From NCBI GenBank assembly GCA_905250885.1, contig CAJNOQ010000057.1:1-64000 (forward strand): 64,000 nt of DNA, written 5' to 3'. Under the pieces are notes generated by a model. The model worked only from the letters and a program-made list of their open reading frames with translations. It was not told where the DNA came from and ran no database searches. Positions 13,001 through 25,444 of this stretch are shown in pieces. The position numbers and the translations under genes are program-made. The DNA comes from Didymodactylos carnosus (lineage: Eukaryota; Rotifera; Eurotatoria; Philodinida; Philodinidae). The number at the start of each line of letters is the position of its first letter. The first letter of the stretch is position 1.

Positions 13001-14912
13001 TTATATTTTTTTATTATATAAAACATCATAAGATGGAGGTTGATCAGTATGATGATGAAAAGGTATATCATAACCACTAAGATATGGCAGAGGAGGTGCA
13101 CTCGGTTGTAACATTGCTTGAGATTCATTCGATTGCATTTGTATCGGATTATAGCCCGATTGACGAGATGGCTGAAAATTTTGATCAGTATTAATAAATA
13201 TCGGTTGAGGAACTTGATTTGTTTGAGCTAAAATTTTATAAATTGACAAATTATAACGATTAGTAAAGTTCAAAATTACAAAAGAAAAGTGAATTTTTCA
13301 CATTGTTTTTCAAATATCTAATAGTGTTAAATTCTATGAATAATATTATTGTTTTTCTCTAATACATACTTCGTTCTCGTTTTCTATTATTATTACAACA
13401 ACATTTGACGCAAAGAAAAATTGTCGAACCGATACAGCATACAATGCAAAGTGAAACGGTTACAATGATAACAATTGCCACTTTCTTTGCAATGCCCATT
13501 ATTTCTTCACGCCTAAAATAAACATGGAAAGAAAAATACTCTAATTGTGTTTTCTAATTATTGTTGCATTTCACATATAAATATTTGAGTAAATCAAAAC
13601 TGTACATTTTTTTTTTAAAGTAACTTCCAAGCTGTTCAAATACACATTATCATTTTTTTTTTTTCGTATATAGAGATTTTAGTATGATAGAAATGATTCA
13701 TAAATAAATTTAATTAGTATGAAGAAAGTATTATGTGCGATAAATGAATAGACACTGTGATTTTAGAATGGTAAGATTTATATAATCGTATTTCTGTTAT
13801 AAAAGCATGATACATGCCCATATATGCAAAAGTAACATCAAATAAATCAAAAATAAGCAGTTTAAGCATATAAAAAATATATATAGCGTATTACAACTCT
13901 TTATAGCAAAAATTGATTAATGAAGCACTCTTTTTACATTTTTTTTTAAACTACACATTCCAGACTGCATAATAATCGATGTTCTTCCTGTTAATGGACA
14001 TATATATATATCGTTGAAATTACCATTATACTTATTATAAAGTAATACAGTGATGTAAGAATAGACTCAGATTTTTTATTTTTCACTAATCTTTACATTG
14101 TTTCACCATCTCATCTGAAAATAAGTATCCATTATTTTCTGAATGCTAGTGCTCTAATTTTAGTTTCACAAAAATTTATCAATGAACTACAACTAAAGCT
14201 CAATAGGACAACAGAAGCTATATAGTAAAATGAACGAATAATTTTTTGTTTATCAATAAGCATGAAAAATTACAACTAAAGAAAAAAAACGATTATTTGT
14301 TGTACCTTTCAGTTTTTTGCATGGATTTTGCAATATTAATAACAAAACCAGCTGTCTGAATTGCTCTAAATAAATGATAATTAATCCAAACATGAACCAT
14401 GCCACCACATACATAGCAGTATACACAACAAGCCAAACATTTATAATCTCATTTCAAAAATAGTTAACTGTCAAATACATGACATATCTTATTCCACTTA
14501 CTCGACGAGTTGTCGTTTCTGACGTGGAAAATTTGGTAAATTACCATAAAAACGCGTAACTCTAAACAAATATAATATCAAAAATAACTAAATAAATATA
14601 TATATATATACGCAAAAAAAGTACCGAATTAAAGTTTTTTCGGTTGTTGTAGAAGTATTATCATCTGTTATCTGACTATTATCAACAACTGTATGTTCGT
14701 AAACCGGAACATCTATTTAGAGAAGAAAAAACAACAACGGTAAATTAAAATGATAATAATTCGATAATATTTATATACTTACTAATGACTGTCGATTGTT
14801 TAGTTTTTAATGTATCGATAAAAGTTGTATCTGACAATATCAATTTTGTGGTAAGAAGAAAAAATGTTTGGGAAACGAACATAAAACTAAGTCGACATTG
14901 TGGAATCAACAT
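13001..14912 (-). CDS. Single-pass membrane protein with PPSY tail (6 exons)
   Basis: Read on the minus strand, exons 14783-14912, 14625-14712, 14502-14561, 14306-14365, 13370-13512 and 13001-13227 join in frame to 235 residues. The start carries a signal-peptide-like segment (CRLSFMFVSQTFFLLTTKLIL, residues 6-26). A Thr/Asn-rich ectodomain follows, lacking paired cysteines, with a dibasic FPRQKRQL near 86-93. A membrane helix (KKVAIVIIVTVSLCIVCCIG, about 122-141) runs into a cysteine-rich juxtamembrane stretch (FLCVKCCCNNN). The cytoplasmic tail is Pro/Gln-rich and ends with QPPSYDVLY, a PY motif of the kind bound by WW domains such as NEDD4-family ligases. The layout resembles the Shisa/WBP1-like grouping of small type I proteins, but the Shisa cysteine-rich ectodomain is missing, so I leave the family open. 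Function unknown; membrane adaptor or trafficking is plausible. Confidence 0.8.
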
Positions 14913-15847
14913 GCTTTACAACAATGTTATCTAAAACAAACATTTATCAAAATGTTAGAGGAAGAACTGAGATGAATCTTGTTTTAAAAATTAAGGTTTA
15001 AGTATGTGTGCTTTATTAGAAACACAGTAAATTTTTTCTTGTAGAGTTTAAGAGTGAAGCTAAAGATTTCTTTTCGAGATGATTTCAAACGCTAATTATG
15101 TTCATTAAAGAAACAAAAAGAGATACAGAACGGAAATAAAGAGAATACATTCTGATAAATTCGAATGAAAAAAAAAAGAGAATGTCTATAATCTCATAAT
15201 TCATCTCTCTTTTCAAAATAGAAAAATAGTACATAAATATTATTTTACTAGAATAAAACAACAGGTATATTAAAAATAAAAATACATTATTAAAGAAGTA
15301 AGATACACTTGGATAGGAAGACAAAGTAGGAAAATCCATACAAAAATGATTGACTTTTCCACAAGTGATCAAATACATAAAGAACAACTCTGTAGCTGTT
15401 TTTGAATGTTTTGTACGCCATATCATACTGATTTTAGATATGACGCATCCTTGCTCCACTTCAGTAATACGTTGTTGTGTTACTATAAAAAAAAAAATGA
15501 TAGACAAAAACGTGTATAGAATGTTCGAATATCTTTTCATATATAACAAAAACCAAATCGGTAAAACATCATTCATCTATCTTCAATTTTTAGATAGAAC
15601 ACAAAAACAATTATCACTGATAACAAGTTTCGAACTAATATAGTTACAATAAAAAAAGTATTCATATTACATTCAAAAACGAGATACAATAAAAAAAAAG
15701 TGACTAGAAAAATGCTTAGTTTCGTATATGCCGCTCTTTATTAACAAAATATCGATACCGTACGATATTCCCGAGACACCCAACGCGTTAATTTTCAGTT
15801 ATATGCTAAATATATAGAAAAATTTATAATGCATCTTGTTCTTGACT
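14913..15847. other. Gene-free; one doubtful 163-codon frame
   Basis: A minus-strand frame at 15085-15576 stays open for 163 codons. Its middle (QQRITEVEQGCVISKIS and following, near 15310-15470) has protein-like composition and is preceded by an acceptor-like ttttttatag. The ends are low-complexity AT-derived residues and no partner exons were found. I do not call it a gene. Confidence 0.3.
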
Positions 15848-17613
15848 TTATTGTAGTTGTTTCGTAGCATAATGAAATTTTCCTATTTCGCTTGTTTGTT
15901 GAGCATATAATGTTGCTAATTTTTCAATAAATAATTTAATTGAATATGATAATAAATAAATGAAACCATATTTTAATATTAAAAATCCTAAACCTTTGTA
16001 AAAACCTGTAAATCCTTCTAATTCTTGAATTGTTCGTACACAATCCTAAAATCTTGTATATCTTGTGTTTATCGTAATACATCCTATACCTGTTTCTAAA
16101 TTGTCTACAATTGTTCTTGTACCTTGTATAAATAATCTATTCATGACAGTTTCAAATGGATATAAAATAAATTGTGAAGAAAATATATGATAAAATATTT
16201 GATTCTACTTTTAAATAACAATTTTAACTATCGATGGCATAGATTCTATTATTTCATACTCGATATCATTTATATTTTCAATTTGAGCAACTTCGTTTAA
16301 ACGAACATGTTGTTCTTGTTTTGTTCTGAATTCTGATAATATTTTTATGAATATATTATAGACAGTGTATTGCAATGAATAACGTAGTACAAAATATGGT
16401 ATGCCAATGGATAAAATATGCCATAGTGATAGAGGTCTCGCATTTAAACCAATTTTCGTACCCATTAAACGTCGAAATGGTTCAATGAATATATTCAGGG
16501 GTGAATAAGAATAAACGGTTAAATCGCTTTGAACAGAACGTATTAAATGTATAGAATAAATTGGTACTACTAAAACAAATGAACTTAGCGTTTTCAATAG
16601 AAAATGTTTTAATAATTCAACATTGAATATTTTCAGAAACATTTCTTGTTCAATTAGAACAACTTAATCGATCATATTATCCGTTATCGATGTTATTGTA
16701 TTCAAAATCAATGCACTAAAACAACCTTAAAATAAAAACAGAGAATTCAATTAAATATTCGTAGACACGAGATATATTCTGAGGGAAATACTTTTTCGAC
16801 AAATTTCAAAGATGAACACTTACTTTTTCTAGATTTTTTCTCTAAGTCGTTCAGTTATAACCGAAAAGTTACTCTCTCTCAGACGATCGAAGATTTTGTA
16901 CAAGTAAGAAAAAAATAGAGCTATCTGTTATGGGGTCTTCCTTCACCACATATAATGGAAAAGTAAAAATTCATCTTTTGCCTATATCTAATTTATATCT
17001 TACCTTTCCATAAACATCCGATGCCTTGATGGTATTTAATTTTATATAACATAGCAATAGCTGTCAATGGAGTTAGATGATAGCGCGTTGATACTGACAG
17101 GATTTGAGATTGACGTTTTACAGTTTCGATTGAATAACACAGAACATTTTCCAACAGCCATGTACTAAGATTTAATGTTAAATTAATATTATGTTATAAA
17201 TGTTGACAACGTCGATGAAAATAATTATCGATTTGTTTGACTGAAGTTTGATTAAATAATCTATCAGACACCAATGTACAACAATGTCGTTTTTATTGGA
17301 TTAAAGACAGATGATTTTAGTTTTGTTATAGCAGATGGTGAAGACGAAAATAAAAATGATGAAGAAATTTTTGGTTGTAGAGATGTCAACGGGTTTTCTG
17401 ACTGTTCAGAAACGAATTGTGGTCGAAAGTTTAATTCTTGATCGACATTGTGTGACAGTTGATTGGAGATAATGATGCAATCGTATCACATTTTCTTCTG
17501 ACAAATGAAGAAGGCTTTCGTAGTTCCATTACAACATCAGGATACAGACTCATGACAATAGATTTTAGATTTTCAACGCTAATCAAGAAAATAATCTGGA
17601 ACAGATGAAACAT
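15848..17613 (-). pseudogene. SLC25A46: Decayed SLC25A46-like mitochondrial carrier
   Basis: Minus-strand sequence aligns over most of the carrier region of SLC25A46, an outer-mitochondrial-membrane carrier-like protein involved in mitochondrial fission and lipid traffic. Recognisable blocks in order: RYHLTPLTAI and ending LWKG (about 17004-17160), HFLLKTLSS...VQSD (16211-16642), ILYP[FL][14 protein letters not shown] (about 16100-16190) and GFYKG near the C-terminus (stop at 15848). One ordinary intron (16726-17003) is kept. The frame is cut by in-frame stops at 17194-17196, 16664-16666, 16211-16213, 16205-16207 and 16046-16048, and the N-terminal part before 17200 needs frame changes. Other genes in this window use TAA and TAG as normal terminators, so recoding is not the explanation. 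The upstream limit (17613) is uncertain. An intact copy elsewhere in the genome is likely. Confidence 0.85.
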
Positions 17614-18307
17614 GTCAGTAAGTTGAGCGAGCTAAACGTTTTGACTAAATCAAAATACGTAATATCTCAGCAATGATATGTCTGATTGGCCGTCCCCATC
17701 AAGCAGAATTGAAATGATGAAGAAACTACTTTCGAGTTTGCTTTTATTAGATGATCAAAAATGGAAAATATTCACATTTAAAACCAACATTTTAAAAATA
17801 GCCGCTCCAGGCAGAGGAAAAAATAAATGAAACTAATCATAGCTAAACGAGTACTAAACTTTTAATTTAAAAATTGCCACACATATAAACATATCTGTAA
17901 GAATAGGACCGTATATAAACTTCAACTCCTCTGTTCTTTTGAAATAGACAAGGAGGCGCTTCATACAATGTAGAAACGATAAAAGGTAAAAGAACACAAG
18001 TCAATCAAGTTAAATAACAATCATTTTTTAACAATTAGAACATATGTTTAAATATACTCGTTCTACAAATTTTAAACACATTAAACAGTTTTACAAGAGA
18101 CGTCTATTCACATGTAGTATTCACAATATATTTTAATAAATGTTTCTTCGCGCTTGCAATGGGGTCTCTAAGTAACTCTGAGTAAACACGAAAATTTTTT
18201 TCAGAATATTCATCTTCACTAGGTAGACAAATAAACTCAAACTAATGTTTCCACTTTAATGTCTAATTTAAACCATTTTTAATCTTCTTTTCAACATAAT
18301 AACAAAA
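17614..18307. other. Divergent intergenic region
   Basis: Lies between the decayed carrier (-) and the Q/N-rich gene (+). No coding sequence, repeat or recognisable promoter element; AT-rich. Confidence 0.5.
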
Positions 18308-20478
18308 ATGACATCTGCTTTTCGTTCATGTGTACCAAGTTATTATTCTAATAGAACTCAGTCAATAAGAAGTGATGTATCACAAACTAATTCACTATTA
18401 TCGATTGATAATAAAGATATTCAATTTGATGATGATGATGAAGAGGATGTTGCCTATTCAAGATGTGATGATTTAAACGACAATAGATGTAATTCATTAG
18501 AAACAGATTGGGATGATGAATGGGAACAAAATTGGTCGAATAATACTAGCAAAACTTCAAATAAACGTCTGTTAAAAGCAACAACAATAAATACTACTGT
18601 CCAGGCAGAACCTAATATAAAAGATTCATTAACAGATCAACATATTTGCACGTTAGTACATGCCCTATTGCAACAACAAGAACTCGAATGTCATTGTATA
18701 AAATCGAAGGATGAAACAGAAATAACATCACCAACGTCAATAAATAGAAAAAAGCAAAGTTTAGTAACAAGCAAAAAACGAGTAAATCGAAATAACAATA
18801 AAAAGACGATAAAACATCGTGATAATATATCGAGTACTAGTTTATTATTCGATACATCAGCAAAAACAAATTGCAACGTTGAATTAAATAAAAAACCATT
18901 TCTATCTCGTATTGTTGGCACAATATTTGGTTCAGATTTAGAACGTCGAATGGCAGATGGATTACGTGCAAGAGAAAAAGAATATAACGCTGGTGATCGT
19001 ATACTATCAAAAGAAAACTTAACAAAACAAAATATTATTTCAGCGGAAAATAATAAACGAATAATATTCAAAAGGAGATTTGAAGATACTGAACAACAAC
19101 CATTAGTACCTAAACGAACACAAACAATATTAAAACGAAATAAACAACAACAGTTAACAAATACTCAGACAGATATGAAAAAACGACCAAATATATCATT
19201 TAAACAAGTACAACGAACATTAGCTAAACAGCCACAACAACAAATAACTAAAGCAAAATCAACAGACGATCCTGTTGTTCATATATCTTCACTAGCAAAA
19301 CAGCAAGAACAATTTAAAGAAAATGAACAACATTTACGTTCATTAGTGAATTTATTAAGTCAAATTGAATCGAGCGTTCGTATAGCTTCATCAGACCCAC
19401 AAATGGTCAATGAATCAAAGAAAAAACATTCAACTAACATTGAACTTCGTAGAAATGTAAGCGAAACGATACTTTCAAATGGTATTGATGAAACAGAATT
19501 AACTCCTGAACAAGAAACAGATAACAATTTTGTCCATGAAAAAAAAATTATCAATGATAATCGACAAAAACGACAGTCATCGATTGATACACGTTCGTTT
19601 CTACCCGCAGATAACTGCGACAGTGATCTAGCACTCAACAATAACGAGACAAAAATGAATCAATTACAAAATCAACTTGATAATAAAATTTATTCTCAAA
19701 CTAATTTAATTAAACCATCGATGAATACCTACAATCATAATTGTGAGCAAATAGCTCGTAATAACAATAAAAATGACGATACGTAAGCTTTCTCATAGAA
19801 AAAATACAAGCAGATCTTTTTCTATAAGTTCGATTGTTGAATTTTAGATCACCAACCGAAGTTAGTATAAAAGAAAATGCTCCTTATAAAGGATCAAAAT
19901 GCTGTCCTAGCTTAGGGAAAACACAAAAAACACAATTTTCTACTATCAATTCTAATTTAACGAAAGCAAAATATCGTAATGAACCAATATCGTACACAAA
20001 ACGTTATATACCGTCCAAAAGTCGTCATGAGTTGAGGAGAAATTCAACTATGAAAATTTCAACATTAACGAAAACAAAAAATAATCGAACATGCATTACA
20101 GATTGTAATTCAAATCAATCAAATGATCACTCATCACTTTCATCACATGGTTATCTGTTGAGGAGAAGAAATTCAGAGGGAAGAGTAACAACAACCGTAC
20201 AATCCAAACACACGTATAACACTCCTTGTAAAAGACAATCGTCGAGTCATTATCAGCAACAACAACAACAACAAAAACATTTATCATATGCACAACAAGA
20301 AACCAAGGCTTGGAAACAGATTCGAAGTCAATTAACATCTGAGAATAAAAAAGAAATCAAGAGGTAATTTTTTGATTTTCATTAAAAACTAACTCGATTG
20401 GAAATAAGTTGGTCTTTCTTTTTCTGGTTTAGTGCTATTGACGTTATTTATAAAAATTTATTTGGAATAGCAGATTAA
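18308..20478 (+). CDS. Unassigned Q/N-rich protein (2-3 exons)
   Basis: Exon 1 is 18308-19782 and exon 2 starts at 19848 after a clean tttttttag-type acceptor. Ending exon 2 at 20363 and splicing to 20433-20478 gives 678 residues with a C-terminal SAIDVIYKNLFGIAD. Without that splice, the frame stops at 20367 (664 residues). The protein is hydrophilic and largely disordered. It has an acidic patch (FDDDDEEDV, about residues 38-46), a Trp-rich phrase DWDDEWEQNW (about 66-75), a basic block rich in K/R/N (about 150-185), and a more conserved-looking segment FLSRIVGTIFGSDLERRMADG (about 198-218). A heptad-like QEQFKENEQHLRSLVNLLSQIE follows (about 335-356), with a QQQQQQQ run near the end. No signal peptide or membrane helix. 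I recognise no family; the short helical segments suggest a scaffold or cytoskeletal protein, but that is a guess. Confidence 0.75.
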
Positions 20479-21956
20479 CTGAGAAATAACTGTATGTTGA
20501 TATTTAACAAGTGCGCACGAAACCTTATTTTTATTCTCATTACTTTCTTTCAAAAGCATAAAAATCATTAATTATATCGTAAACCAGGGAGTTTTAAACA
20601 AATTCCTAGACACTCTCTTCAATAAATAAGATTAAGATACACTTCGATATCACTGGCATTTCTTTTTTACAAATTATGTTAATCAAATTAAAATAACAAG
20701 TTGAAATATTCACGTATTGGTACATCCTTGTCGAAACTAGTTGAAAAATCGTTTATGAATAATTTCTCAAGCTAACTTGAAATGATAAATAGTTTATCTG
20801 TCAAGCCTTAAGTGTTTTCCGTCGAAACAAATATGTTTATTGTTCGCTTCAATAAGACGAAGTATGGTTCATTATTCAACAAAAAGGAAAAAGAAACGGA
20901 AGAGAGCACGTGTATAATAGTCCTGTAAAAAACTATAGAAATAGATTTGTTTTTAAAGTGTTTTGCTTGATCGTAATAACTAGAACAAAGCTGAAAAATG
21001 ATTTCAATAGCTGAACGCGTTTTTAACTGGGAACAATGTATATGTAAGTTTCATATGAGATCTGTAGAAAACCAGAATTCTAGGAAACCAAAACTTTGAG
21101 TTCAATTGGAGATTTTTTGCACTGAATCGTATAGAAAAAACTTTTCTGGACAAAATGAGATGTCGTTAAACGCTCTATGACATTCTTAGATTAAACTGCA
21201 TTCATCGTACGAAAATCAATAGGAAAATGTCTTTGGGACCTGATAATTAGAAAGAGTACCCAACAATATTTCTCGCTGGATTGCATCTCGATAAATGAAA
21301 TGTCGAATATGAAAAAAAAGATATTTTAACAAAAGATGATTATTATTATTAGTTGAACAATTGGACAAATACAACGATACACAAAATATCTAACGATAAA
21401 ACATTGAGCACAAAATACAACATCTGTTTTTTACATCTTTTAAAAGGAAACACCACTTATTGCCACACAATGATAAGAAAAGAAAAAAAAAGAAGAAAAC
21501 TTAGAATATCATGCACTATGTATAAATGTATAGATAAATCATAGTTATGTACTATGATAATGTAAGTCAGAATTCACCAATAAAATTAATAGCCCAGATA
21601 ATGAAAAGAAATTAGAGAAAATAGTTGAAAAACAGTTTCATATACGACAGATAGACAGAAAAATTGAGCACTAATTACTACTAATCCCAGAAAGTTTGAT
21701 TGACCGTATTTAACATATGCGATAAATTGCAAATCATTTACAATAGCGTTTTATATGCACGAAATATTAAAAAAAACAACATAAAAATTCAACATGAAAA
21801 CAAGAAAAACAGACACATATACATACATACATACACAGATCATTCTACAATGACATAGAAAAAGATAAAAATCAAATCGTAGACTTGAATATTGCTAGCT
21901 AACGAAATGAAACAGATTCATTATTTTACTAAAAAAAAGATATCGCAAATAGATGC
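20479..21956. other. Intergenic between convergent genes
   Basis: Holds the 3' sides of the Q/N-rich gene (+) and the zinc-finger gene (-). There is a short acat tetranucleotide run near 21820-21835 and nothing else recognisable. Confidence 0.5.
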
Positions 21957-24900
21957 TTAAGAATTGCTTGTAGACTCGATGTGTGACCGGCATAGTCGTC
22001 TTGTTGTATTATAATCACATTCATTTAATATTGATGTATTTATTTGTGGTGTTGTTTGTAAATCAGCTATTTGAAATATATTTGTTATTTGTTCCTCACT
22101 CCAACATTGTTGATATTTTAAATGATGTTGAAATATTCTTAAATGTCGTTGATGACGATTTGTATAATTTGATAAACGACGTTTAAAATTATCTTCCAAA
22201 TTTGCATGTTTCGATGATATATGTAAACGCATACATTCTGTTGATGTTGTTACATACCAATCTTCTTCGCCACATACGTGACATTTTGAAAAAACATTAT
22301 TTGACAACCAACCATGAGCAATTTCTAACGATGTTGAACGTAATGGTTTTGGTACAATAGATATTTCTGAATAGTCATCAGTATTTTTAATTGAAAATTG
22401 TTCCACACATGTTTCTGATGTTTCTCTCGTTCGTTGTTGCTGCTGTTTAAATGGACGATTTAAATGTGTTCGTTCGGTTGTTTTTTTAACTGTTGATTTA
22501 ACAAACTTTGTTTTTTTATTCTTTTGTTTGTCTTTACTATGATTTTCATCTTTTTCGCTATTATTTTGATCAACGGCACACTCATTATTACTTGTCTTAT
22601 TATTTTTTGACAATTGTGGAACAATTGTAGCACTTAGACCGTTCGTAGTTGCAGATGAAACAATTCGAAGTTTGGGAATTGGTTCTCGATTGACGACAGT
22701 CGTTGGAAGAATTTCAGTCGGTGTTTGAGAAGTTGTGGGAGAGATGGATGTAGACGGTGAAATTAGAGTATTTTTATACTCTGGGGCGGGAAACAAATCA
22801 TAATCCGATAACGATATTGAATTTGTTAGATTTTCCACTCGTCTATAAGGAAAAACAATAACATGTCTTTCTGAATATAAAAGATCTATTATACTCACTC
22901 TTTTGCTTGTTCTTCGGATGAATTTGTTTTGCCATTAAATGAATTGGACTGAATTATTGGCTCAATTACTTGCTCTTGTGAACTATTATTACTTATTGTT
23001 GAAGGGACAGATGACAATGGTATCGATTTATCATAATAAAAATTACCAGATGGCGATCGACGGATAGTTAATGGTAACATAGCGGTTGTTGAAGTTTGAT
23101 TGAGTTTTGACGGTGATATGTCGTCCATTTCCCGACTTTGTTTTTGTTCAAGAAGTGCTGCTGCTTTCGGTGCTAATCGCCGTTGTCTAATGCCACGTCG
23201 AGAATTAGAGAATGTGGATGCAAAACGTTTATTTATATGAAATTCACCCGATGTTCCTGATGATCTGGATGAAGAATTAATTGATGAACTGTTTGAACTC
23301 GATGAATGAGCTGGTGATGTTGAACGACTATTTCTCCCAACACTGAGAAGACTACCATTTCTTTGCTGCAAAATAAAAATAAAATTTAATGAACAGCGAT
23401 CATACTGAATGTACAATTACTCTAAGGTACAACAGTTACTATTCACTACTAGCAAGACTCGTAGAAAAGAAGAAAGTAATCCAAAAAAAACATTTATTAC
23501 AATTGCAGTACTAAGACTTACTTGTTGATCATTCATTGTCGATAATGAAGTTGATACATGTTTTTGTTTGCCTTGATGAGGGTGGCTATTTGATAATATT
23601 TGAGAATTATACCGTCTAATTTTGAGTGGGGGAACGAATAAACTATTGTTATTCGCAGTTGATGTTGTGTCATCAGTATTATCATTGTTTTTAATTAAGA
23701 AACTGCGTTTCACATTATCAACAGTCTCAATAGCAGAATGAGCATATAAATATTGTCGTAATACATCTAATAGACTCTTCTGACGACAAAGACGATTATT
23801 ATCTTGTGTACTACTAACGACTAGTTGAAATTCTTGACTAGCAATTAAATTTAATAAATGAAAATTATTTTCTAAAACGTTTGAATACTTTTTCAAAAAA
23901 CAATGATAGGATTTATCTGGATAATTTCTATTATCATCATTATTATCATTCTCTTGCTGCTCTTCATCACGTTTTTCATACGACACAAATGTAGAAAACA
24001 ATGGATCCAATAAAAGTGGAAAAGTGGTTGTTAATTGTCGATATGAACGACGTGTTACACAACGTTCGTGATAAGATAAACGTTGAAATTTAATCGGTTT
24101 ATTATGAACGATATTTAATGAGTATTGTTGTTGTTTTCTCTTTTTGACATTATTACTATTACTACTACTACTATTATTATTACTATTATCGAGAGACATA
24201 TTTTTACTGTAAAATGTTCCGGCTGATGATTCCGTAAAATTTTTTTTCAATATAACTTTTTTAACACTTTTGTAAAACAATTTACGCTCATAACGTGAAT
24301 ATTTATATATATGTAACGGGATTTTACTATTTATTGATATGTTACACGGATGTGAAGTGAGAAGTTCCGTGGTACGGCTAGGATCGGAGGTATCGTCTAC
24401 GTCTGAATTGCACATTGGTTGATCAATAATATCATCCAAAAAAATTGATGATAACTGATGATTACGCATGTCTAATAAACGACGACTATGTTTACAAGAA
24501 AATGGAATAGATGGACACCATGAGTTTTCATCATTTCCTGTAAGACTATCAGTTGCTTGATGTTCGTTGTATCGTGGAGATATATGAAATGAATTTTGAA
24601 TTTCTTTCAATGATGAAACATGTGTTTCATCATTAATATCTATCTGAAAATGACTATCGACATCAATGATGATATCTTGATTTTGTAGTAAATGTTGTTG
24701 TGAATCATCCAAGTCACTTAATCGATTTAATTTGAGTGCTGAGAAGAAAAATAAACATCGATTAGAAAATTGTAGACAATGAGACGAAATTTATACTTTA
24801 CCATTTAATAGTTCTAATCCCTTATAATCAACATCGGCACACAAAGAATCGTTCAATACTATTACTGATTGATTAGATGTATTTGGATCTTTTTTCATTT

Positions 24901-25140
24901 GCTCAGTACCAAGATCATCATTTAACAATGTTTCAACAACTAATGACTTTTTGCTACAATTTTGACTTTGAAAATGTTGTGTTAATTCATATTTTTGATG
25001 AAATTCTTCAAAACAGAAATGACAAATAAATATTTGCTGTGGTGATCCTAAAATCATTAACAAATAAACAAACAAAAAAGATTATTTTTCTATTAAAAGA
25101 ATGTCTCCATACCTAACGGTGTGTGACTAACGTTCGACAT
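21957..25140 (-). CDS. Two-finger zinc-finger protein (5 exons)
   Basis: Minus-strand exons 25113-25140, 24802-25047, 23522-24738, 22899-23365 and 21957-22842 join in frame to 947 residues. Near the N-terminus a CHFCFEEF-x8-TQHFQSQNC pattern (about residues 18-40) fits a C2HC finger. Near the C-terminus CHVCGEED...MRLHISSKH (840-865) fits a C-x2-C-x16-H-x4-H finger, followed by a basic helix (FKRRLSNYTNRHQRHLRIF). Between them are about 790 mostly low-complexity residues: Asn/Ser runs, a basic SRYERKLFYKSVKKVILKKN block (about 230), a Ser-rich stretch, and a basic RRGIRQRRLAPKAAALLEQK block near 555-575 that could serve nuclear import. I infer a nuclear DNA- or chromatin-associated protein but cannot name the family. 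The tiny first exon codes MSNVSHTPL. The neighbour HAP40 lies 304 bases upstream in the same direction. Confidence 0.82.
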
Positions 25141-25444
25141 ATTTATAAGGGTAATAATAAAGAAGAAACTATAAAAAAACAAGCATAACACCGGATGTTT
25201 TTTTATATGAATCTAAAATGGAATACATTTATAAAATTCCTTCTATCTGTGCACTCTTGTAACCGAAAAGAAAAGCCTACATTTTACTACTAAACGCAGG
25301 AAAGTCTCATGCAAAAGCATAAAATCGACAAATTTTTCTAATTGACTGTAGAAGTACAACGTTTCAAAAAATAATAATAATCACGAAAATTTTGATAATA
25401 AATACAAAAAAAATAAAAAAACAACAGTAGTAAGAAAAAAACGT

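Noticed and set aside
15085-15576. 163-codon minus-strand frame as a gene
   Set aside because: It has hydrophobic AT-derived ends, no partner exons and no family match; kept only as a note in the intergenic entry.
15848-17613. A variant genetic code (stops read as amino acids) to explain the interrupted SLC25A46 frame
   Set aside because: SLC6, RGS22, HAP40, CCZ1, Tob and TSC22 are all open to conserved C-termini and end at TAA or TAG, and the carrier frame also needs frame changes.
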